Part shown: positions 59,589 to 64,000 of the stretch, piece by piece | Layout of the letters: every line of letters begins with the position of its first letter | How positions within the stretch are numbered: position 1 is the stretch's first letter | Origin: Methylobacterium hispanicum | GTDB lineage: Bacteria > Pseudomonadota > Alphaproteobacteria > Rhizobiales > Beijerinckiaceae | Length of the DNA: 64,000 bases | Assembly: GCF_022179285.1 (NCBI RefSeq) | Contig: NZ_BPQO01000020.1 | Location: 59,717-123,716, forward strand | Direction of reading: 5' to 3' | Translations under genes and position numbers: made by a program | Notes under the pieces: generated by a model | The model's database searches: none | What the model was told of the DNA's origin: nothing | What the model saw: only the letters and a program-made list of their open reading frames with translations

Positions 59589-62500
59589 ATGAAGATCGAG
59601 CGTCGCATCTCGTCGGCGGAGGGTGGTCCCTACGCCGGTCTGACCTTCAAGGACGTCACCAGCGAGATCCGAAACCCCGACGGGTCCGTCGTCTTCCGCC
59701 TCGCCGGTATCCAGGTGCCGGAGGCTTGGTCGCAGGTGGCGAGCGACGTGCTCGCGCAGAAGTACTTCCGCAAGGCCGGCGTGCCCGCCCGCCTGCGCAA
59801 GGTCGAGGAGAACGACGTTCCTTCCTTCCTCTGGCGGTCGGTCGCCGACGAGGAGGCCCTGTCCCTTCTTCCGGTGGATCAGCGCTACGGCAGCGAGACC
59901 GATTCCCGGGAAGTGTTCCACCGGCTCGCCGGGTGCTGGTCCTATTGGGGTTTCAAGGGGGGCTACTTCGGAAGCGGCCTCGAGGGCGAGGCCAACGTGC
60001 GCGCCTTCTACGACGAGATGGTCGCGATGCTGGCCCGTCAGATGGCCGCTCCCAACTCGCCGCAGTGGTTCAACACCGGCCTGCACTGGGCCTACGGCAT
60101 CGACGGTCCGAGCCAGGGCCACTTCCGTTGGGATCCGGCTGTCGGCAAAGCCGTGCCGACGGCATCGTCCTACCTCTACCCGCAGCCGCACGCCTGCTTC
60201 ATCTCCAGCGTGCAGGACGACCTCGTCAACGAGGGCGGCATCATGGACCTGTGGGTGCGCGAGGCCCGCCTGTTCAAGTACGGATCGGGCGTGGGCTCGA
60301 ACTTCTCGATGGTCCGCGGCCGCAACGAGAAGCTGTCCGGCGGCGGCAAGTCGTCGGGCCTGATGTCCTTCCTGCAGATCGGCGACAAGGCGGCGGCCTC
60401 CATCAAGTCCGGCGGCACCACGCGCCGCGCCGCCAAGATGGTCATCGTCGACATCGACCACCCCGACATCGAGGCCTTCATCCAGTGGAAGGTCCAGGAG
60501 GAGTACAAGGTCGCGGCGCTCGTGACTGGCTCCAAGGTCGCCTCGAAGCACCTGAACGCCGTCCTCAAGGCCTGCGTGAACTGCGAGGCCGAAGGGACGG
60601 CTTGCTTCGACCCCGAGCGCAATCCCGTCCTCAAGCGCGAGATCAAGGCCGCGCGCCGCGCCTCGGTGCCGGACGCCTACATCAAGCGCGTGGTGCAGTT
60701 CGCCTCCCAGGGCTTCACCAGCATCGAGTTCCCCGTCTACGATACCGACTGGGAGTCGGAGGCCTACCTCACGGTTTCGGGCCAGAACTCCAACAACTCG
60801 GTCTCGCTCACGGACGACTTCCTGCGCGCCGTCGAGGCGGATGCGGAGTGGAAGCTGACGGCCCGCACGACCGGCGAGGTCGTGAAGACGCTGCCGGCCC
60901 GCGAACTCTGGGAGAAGATCGGCGAGGCGGCCTGGGCCTCGGCGGATCCCGGCCTGCACTTCAACACCACCATGAACGAGTGGCACACCTGCCCGGCGGG
61001 CGGCCGCATCCGCGGCTCGAACCCGTGCTCCGAGTACATGTTCCTCGACGACACGGCCTGCAATCTCGCTTCGGCCAACCTGCTGACGATGTACGACCGG
61101 CGGACGAAGCGTTTCGACGTCGGCATGCTGGAGCACGTCAGCCGCCTGTGGACGATCGTGCTCGAGATCTCCGTGGCGATGGCGCAGTTCCCCAGCGCCA
61201 TGATCGCCGAGCTCTCCCACCGATACCGCACCCTCGGACTCGGGTACGCCAACATCGGCGGGATGCTGATGTCCACCGGGATCGCGTACGACAGCCGCGA
61301 GGGACGCGCGATCTGCGGCGCGGTCACCGCGATCATGACGGGCGTGGCCTACGCCACCTCCGCCGAGATCGCGGCCGAGCTCGGACCCTTCGAGGGTTAC
61401 GCCGAGAACGCCGAGAGCATGAAGCGCGTCATCCGCAACCACCGTCGCGCCGCTCACGGGCATGGCGACGGCTACGAAGGGCTGTCGATCACGCCCGTCG
61501 GGCTCGACCACGAAGGCCTTCGCGGCCCTTCGGCACGACAGCACGGCTACGACGGCCTCAGCGACGCCGCGGTCGAGGCCTGGGACCGGGCGCTGGCGCT
61601 CGGCGAGGAGCACGGCTACCGCAACGCCCAGGCCACCGTGATCGCGCCGACCGGCACGATCGGCCTCGTGATGGATTGCGACACCACCGGCATCGAGCCC
61701 GACTTCGCGCTGGTGAAGTTCAAGAAGCTCGCGGGCGGCGGCTACTTCAAGATCATCAACCAGGCCGCGCCCGACGCGCTCCGGGCGCTCGGCTACCGCG
61801 AGTCCGAGATCGCCGAGATCGAGGCCTACGCGGTCGGCCACGGCTCGATGGGCCAAGCGCCCGGGATCAACCCGACGACGCTGCGCGCCAAGGGTTTTTC
61901 GGATGACAAGGTCGCCGCGATCGAAGCGGGCCTGAAGTCGGCCTTCGACATCAAGTTCGTGTTCAACCGCTGGACGCTGGGCGACGACTTCCTGACGAAC
62001 ACCCTCAAGGTGCCGGCGGACAATCTCGCCGACCCGACCTTCGAGCTGCTGCCCTTCCTGGGCTTCACCAAGCGCGACATCGAGGCCGCCAACACCCATA
62101 TCTGCGGAGCGATGACGCTGGAGGGCGCGCCCTTCCTCAAGACCGAGCACTATGCGGTGTTCGACTGCGCCAATCCGTGCGGGCGCATCGGCAAGCGCTA
62201 CCTCTCGGTCGAGAGCCACATCCGCATGATGGCGGCGGCCCAGCCCTTCATCTCGGGGGCGATCTCCAAGACCATCAACATGCCGAACGACGCCACGGTC
62301 GAGGATTGCAAGGCGGCCTACCTGCTGTCCTGGCGCCTCGCGCTCAAGGCGAACGCCCTCTATCGCGACGGCTCCAAGCTGTCGCAGCCCTTGAACGCCG
62401 CCCTGGTCTCGGATGACGACGACGACGATGCGACGGAGGCGCTCGACCGGATGGCGCCCTCGGCGAAGGTCGCCCACATCGCGGAGCGCGTCGTCGAACG

Positions 62501-63278
62501 GGTGATCGAGCGCGTCGAGCGCGTCCGCTCTCGCGAGAAGCTGCCGGCCCGGCGCAAGGGCTACACCCAGAAGGCGGTGGTCGGCGGCCACAAGGTCTAT
62601 CTGCGCACCGGCGAGTACGACGACGGGCGTCTCGGCGAGATCTTCATCGACATGCACAAGGAGGGCGCGACCTTCCGGAGCCTGATGAACAACTTCGCCA
62701 TCGCGATCTCGCTCGGACTGCAGTACGGCGTGCCGCTGGAGGAGTACGTCGAGGCCTTCACCTTCACCCGCTTCGAGCCGGCGGGCTTCGTGCAGGGCAA
62801 CGACGCGATCAAGAGCGCCACATCGCTCCTCGACTACGTCTTCCGCGAGCTCGCGGTCAGCTACCTGTCCCGCAGCGACCTTGCCCATGTCGAGACGGAG
62901 ATCAGCGGAACGTCCCTGGGTGATCCGACCGAGGGGAAGGTCCAGTTGCCGATCTCGGTCGGCCTCGTCCGCGGCGCAACGCCTGCCCCGAACGTGGTCG
63001 AGGCCTTCGTGCGTCCGGCGCCGGTCGACAAAAGCCCGGCCCCTGCCGTATCGGGCACCCTCGCGCTGGCATTCGACTCCGCTGCGGCCGCCCTTGCAGC
63101 GGCTCCCGCTGGGAAAGCCGAGGAGACTCTCTCGCTCGCCCAGAAGACGGCGATCGCGAAACAGCAGGGGTTCACCGGCAACGTTTGCCCGAACCCGCGC
63201 TGCAATTCGACCCGCATGATACGGACTGGAAAATGCGAGGCTTGCCTCGACTGCCAGGAAGGTGGCGGCTGCGGGTAG
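59589..63278 (+). CDS. nrdJ: Adenosylcobalamin-dependent (class II) ribonucleoside-diphosphate reductase
   Basis: 1229 residues, normal length for the large alphaproteobacterial class II enzyme. Recognised blocks: HACFISSVQDDLVNEGGIMD, LFKYGSGVGSNFSMVRG, active-site region NPCSEYMFLDDTACNLAS (NPCSE near 478), APTGTIGLVMDCDTTGIEPD near 687, and the C-terminal cysteine cluster (CPNPRCNS, then CEACLDCQEGGGCG). That cluster serves as reductant tail or zinc site. It makes deoxyribonucleotides in the cytoplasm using cobalamin, independent of oxygen. A 54-base extension upstream (ATG 59571) is possible; 59589 has AAAGG nearby. Such an enzyme on a mobile element would help it copy its own large DNA. 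Confidence 0.95.
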   Translation: MKIERRISSAEGGPYAGLTFKDVTSEIRNPDGSVVFRLAGIQVPEAWSQVASDVLAQKYFRKAGVPARLRKVEENDVPSFLWRSVADEEALSLLPVDQRYGSETDSREVFHRLAGCWSYWGFKGGYFGSGLEGEANVRAFYDEMVAMLARQMAAPNSPQWFNTGLHWAYGIDGPSQGHFRWDPAVGKAVPTASSYLYPQPHACFISSVQDDLVNEGGIMDLWVREARLFKYGSGVGSNFSMVRGRNEKLSGGGKSSGLMSFLQIGDKAAASIKSGGTTRRAAKMVIVDIDHPDIEAFIQWKVQEEYKVAALVTGSKVASKHLNAVLKACVNCEAEGTACFDPERNPVLKREIKAARRASVPDAYIKRVVQFASQGFTSIEFPVYDTDWESEAYLTVSGQNSNNSVSLTDDFLRAVEADAEWKLTARTTGEVVKTLPARELWEKIGEAAWASADPGLHFNTTMNEWHTCPAGGRIRGSNPCSEYMFLDDTACNLASANLLTMYDRRTKRFDVGMLEHVSRLWTIVLEISVAMAQFPSAMIAELSHRYRTLGLGYANIGGMLMSTGIAYDSREGRAICGAVTAIMTGVAYATSAEIAAELGPFEGYAENAESMKRVIRNHRRAAHGHGDGYEGLSITPVGLDHEGLRGPSARQHGYDGLSDAAVEAWDRALALGEEHGYRNAQATVIAPTGTIGLVMDCDTTGIEPDFALVKFKKLAGGGYFKIINQAAPDALRALGYRESEIAEIEAYAVGHGSMGQAPGINPTTLRAKGFSDDKVAAIEAGLKSAFDIKFVFNRWTLGDDFLTNTLKVPADNLADPTFELLPFLGFTKRDIEAANTHICGAMTLEGAPFLKTEHYAVFDCANPCGRIGKRYLSVESHIRMMAAAQPFISGAISKTINMPNDATVEDCKAAYLLSWRLALKANALYRDGSKLSQPLNAALVSDDDDDDATEALDRMAPSAKVAHIAERVVERVIERVERVRSREKLPARRKGYTQKAVVGGHKVYLRTGEYDDGRLGEIFIDMHKEGATFRSLMNNFAIAISLGLQYGVPLEEYVEAFTFTRFEPAGFVQGNDAIKSATSLLDYVFRELAVSYLSRSDLAHVETEISGTSLGDPTEGKVQLPISVGLVRGATPAPNVVEAFVRPAPVDKSPAPAVSGTLALAFDSAAAALAAAPAGKAEETLSLAQKTAIAKQQGFTGNVCPNPRCNSTRMIRTGKCEACLDCQEGGGCG

Positions 63279-63335
63279 GATTACCTCTGTAGGTATCTAC
63301 ACCCATGGCATGACACTGGTATATGGCCCCAATCT

Positions 63336-63377
63336 GCCTATCGGGCTGCGTCTTGCAAGAAAAGCAACCCGATAGGC
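63336..63377. repeat. Strong inverted repeat after nrdJ
   Basis: GCCTATCGGG (63336-63345) and CCCGATAGGC (63368-63377) are perfect complements, and three more pairs extend the stem inward (TGC/GCA) after one mismatch. The loop is about 14 bases (63350-63363). No T-run follows on either strand, so it is not a simple terminator. It may be a small RNA hairpin, a protein site or part of a mobile-element end. Confidence 0.55.
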
Positions 63378-63585
63378 TATTGGAGATCAGTCGATCAGGC
63401 TCCCTACTCTGGCTCGGTCGACAGCTTTTTCCGGTGCTCAATGGGAGCAATCGAGGACCGTCGGCGCAGCCTCAATGGTTCCCGCTGGGGATAGACACCC
63501 GAAATTTCGCTCAGAAGGAATGAAGCGCCGACCTTTCTGGCAGTTCTGGCGGCCGCTGAAGCACCGGTGGTGCCTTCAGTAGCGT

Positions 63586-63615
63586 TTGCCTTACACCTCG
63601 TACATCCCTTAGGAT
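63586..63615 (+). promoter_or_regulatory. Promoter of the secreted Ig-like protein gene
   Basis: TTGCCT (63586-63591) and TAGGAT (63610-63615) are 18 bases apart. AAGGAACGG at 63629-63637 acts as ribosome binding site for ATG 63644. Confidence 0.5.
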
Positions 63616-63643
63616 CGCGGCTCGTCCAAGGAACGGATCGGCC

Positions 63644-64000
63644 ATGTCACTCCTTCGTCGCGCCATCACCTTCGCCCTCGCGGGCGTGATGGCCGTCGGC
63701 CACCCGGCCGAGCTGCTGGCCGCCTCCTACGTCTTCCGCCAGCCCTCCGCCGCCGGCACCTACCCCGTCCCCGTCATCACCAACAACGTCGTCAACTCGA
63801 ACACCTACTACAAGGTCGACGGGCGCACCTACTCCATCTCCTGGCAGGGCTCCGGCGGACGCTCGCCCTACCGCATCGAGATGGTCGGAGCCCCCCTGCC
63901 CCCGGGCTGCGCCGCACCCGTCCAGACCGGGTCCATCCTCTCCACCAACTGCACCTTCAACCAGGAGGGCAGCTACGGCGGCGTCGTCGCCCAGCTCACC
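63644..64000 (+). CDS. Secreted Ig-like-domain protein, 3' end cut off
   Basis: At least 119 residues. A signal peptide (AITFALAGVMAVGHPAELLA) is followed by a segment with strands like an Ig-type repeat: YYKVDGRTYSISWQGSGG, then SPYRIEMVG. Cysteines at APLPPGCAAP and STNCTFNQ could form a disulfide. The gene runs past the window end, so length and later domains are unknown. It has its own promoter. Confidence 0.6.
   Translation, partial: MSLLRRAITFALAGVMAVGHPAELLAASYVFRQPSAAGTYPVPVITNNVVNSNTYYKVDGRTYSISWQGSGGRSPYRIEMVGAPLPPGCAAPVQTGSILSTNCTFNQEGSYGGVVAQLT

Larger units (their letters stand above)
63279..63643. other. Non-coding gap after nrdJ
   Basis: 365 bases, less GC-rich than elsewhere, with a strong hairpin (63336-63377), a smaller GCTCCC/GGGAGC pair near 63402-63450, an octamer (63514-63521) and a promoter (63586-63615). 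No convincing gene. It could hold a small RNA or an attenuator. Confidence 0.5.

Noticed and set aside
59472..62888. A very long open frame on the minus strand opposite nrdJ (over 1100 codons)
   Set aside because: High-GC genes produce long antisense frames. It has no ribosome binding site, no recognisable domain, and the opposite strand is a well-conserved enzyme.
63323..63523. A 66-residue ORF in the gap after nrdJ
   Set aside because: No ribosome binding site and poor third-position composition; it also spans the strong hairpin.
1..64000. tRNA or rRNA genes, CRISPR arrays, insertion sequences
   Set aside because: I saw no cloverleaf-type sequences, no rRNA signatures, no regularly spaced repeats and no transposase motifs in any frame.

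Overview
The window is very GC-rich (about 70%, estimated by eye) and densely coding, with GC-rich third codon positions. The recognisable genes suggest an alphaproteobacterium, possibly a member of the Methylobacteriaceae: a B12-dependent class II ribonucleotide reductase of about 1230 residues, an RpoD-type sigma factor, a Com1-type thiol oxidoreductase and an RT0821-type surface lipoprotein. That placement is inference. The gene mix does not look like a core chromosome. An SMC condensin, a ScpB partner, a sigma factor, a ribonucleotide reductase and two cytosine methyltransferases sit among IcmD/DotP-, IcmC/DotE- and IcmL/DotI-like components of an I-type (type IVB) transfer system and a PilS-like type IVb pilin. 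I read it as part of a large conjugative megaplasmid, chromid or very large integrative element. I see no rRNA, tRNA, CRISPR array or insertion sequence.

Layout. 1-5.9 kb: unrecognised cytoplasmic proteins, a sigma-70 factor and a pentapeptide-repeat membrane protein. 5.9-14.6 kb: a lipoprotein, small proteins, a frameshifted DUF1643 gene, a transglycosylase-like protein lacking its catalytic Glu, a Calx-beta-like secreted protein, a DsbA/Com1-like protein and SMC. 14.9-34.7 kb: one unknown gene, then about 19 kb of 17 tandem paralogous genes on the + strand, nearly all joined by ATGA or GTGA overlaps, plus one decayed copy and one tiny coupled ORF. 34.8-42.1 kb: two unknown genes, the IcmC/IcmD pair (minus strand) divergent from IcmL-ScpB, a membrane protein, a GH-A clan glycoside hydrolase, a SLOG protein and an unknown gene. 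42.1-52.0 kb: an AT-rich island, two Lon-like AAA+ ATPases, several secreted or membrane proteins and a minus-strand four-gene group. 52.1-59.2 kb: secreted proteins, two C5 methyltransferases, the pilin, a Tyr/Gly-rich exported protein and a coupled pair of unknown genes. 59.3-64 kb: nrdJ and the start of a secreted Ig-like protein.

How it fits together. IcmD, IcmC and IcmL homologues, the pilin, the Com1-like oxidoreductase and the many small exported cysteine-containing proteins would together fit an envelope-spanning transfer apparatus. SMC and ScpB would organise or segregate a large replicon, and the sigma factor could transcribe it. The 17-gene paralog array is the most unusual feature: I do not recognise the family, and it has two subfamilies that share one core motif block.

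A second window-wide signal is the octamer GTTCCTTC/ATTCCTTC (or its complement). I count 37 exact copies by hand, 23 of them outside coding sequence and usually near the promoter or start of a gene. It occurs in both orientations, which suggests a DNA-binding site shared by a regulon of this replicon.
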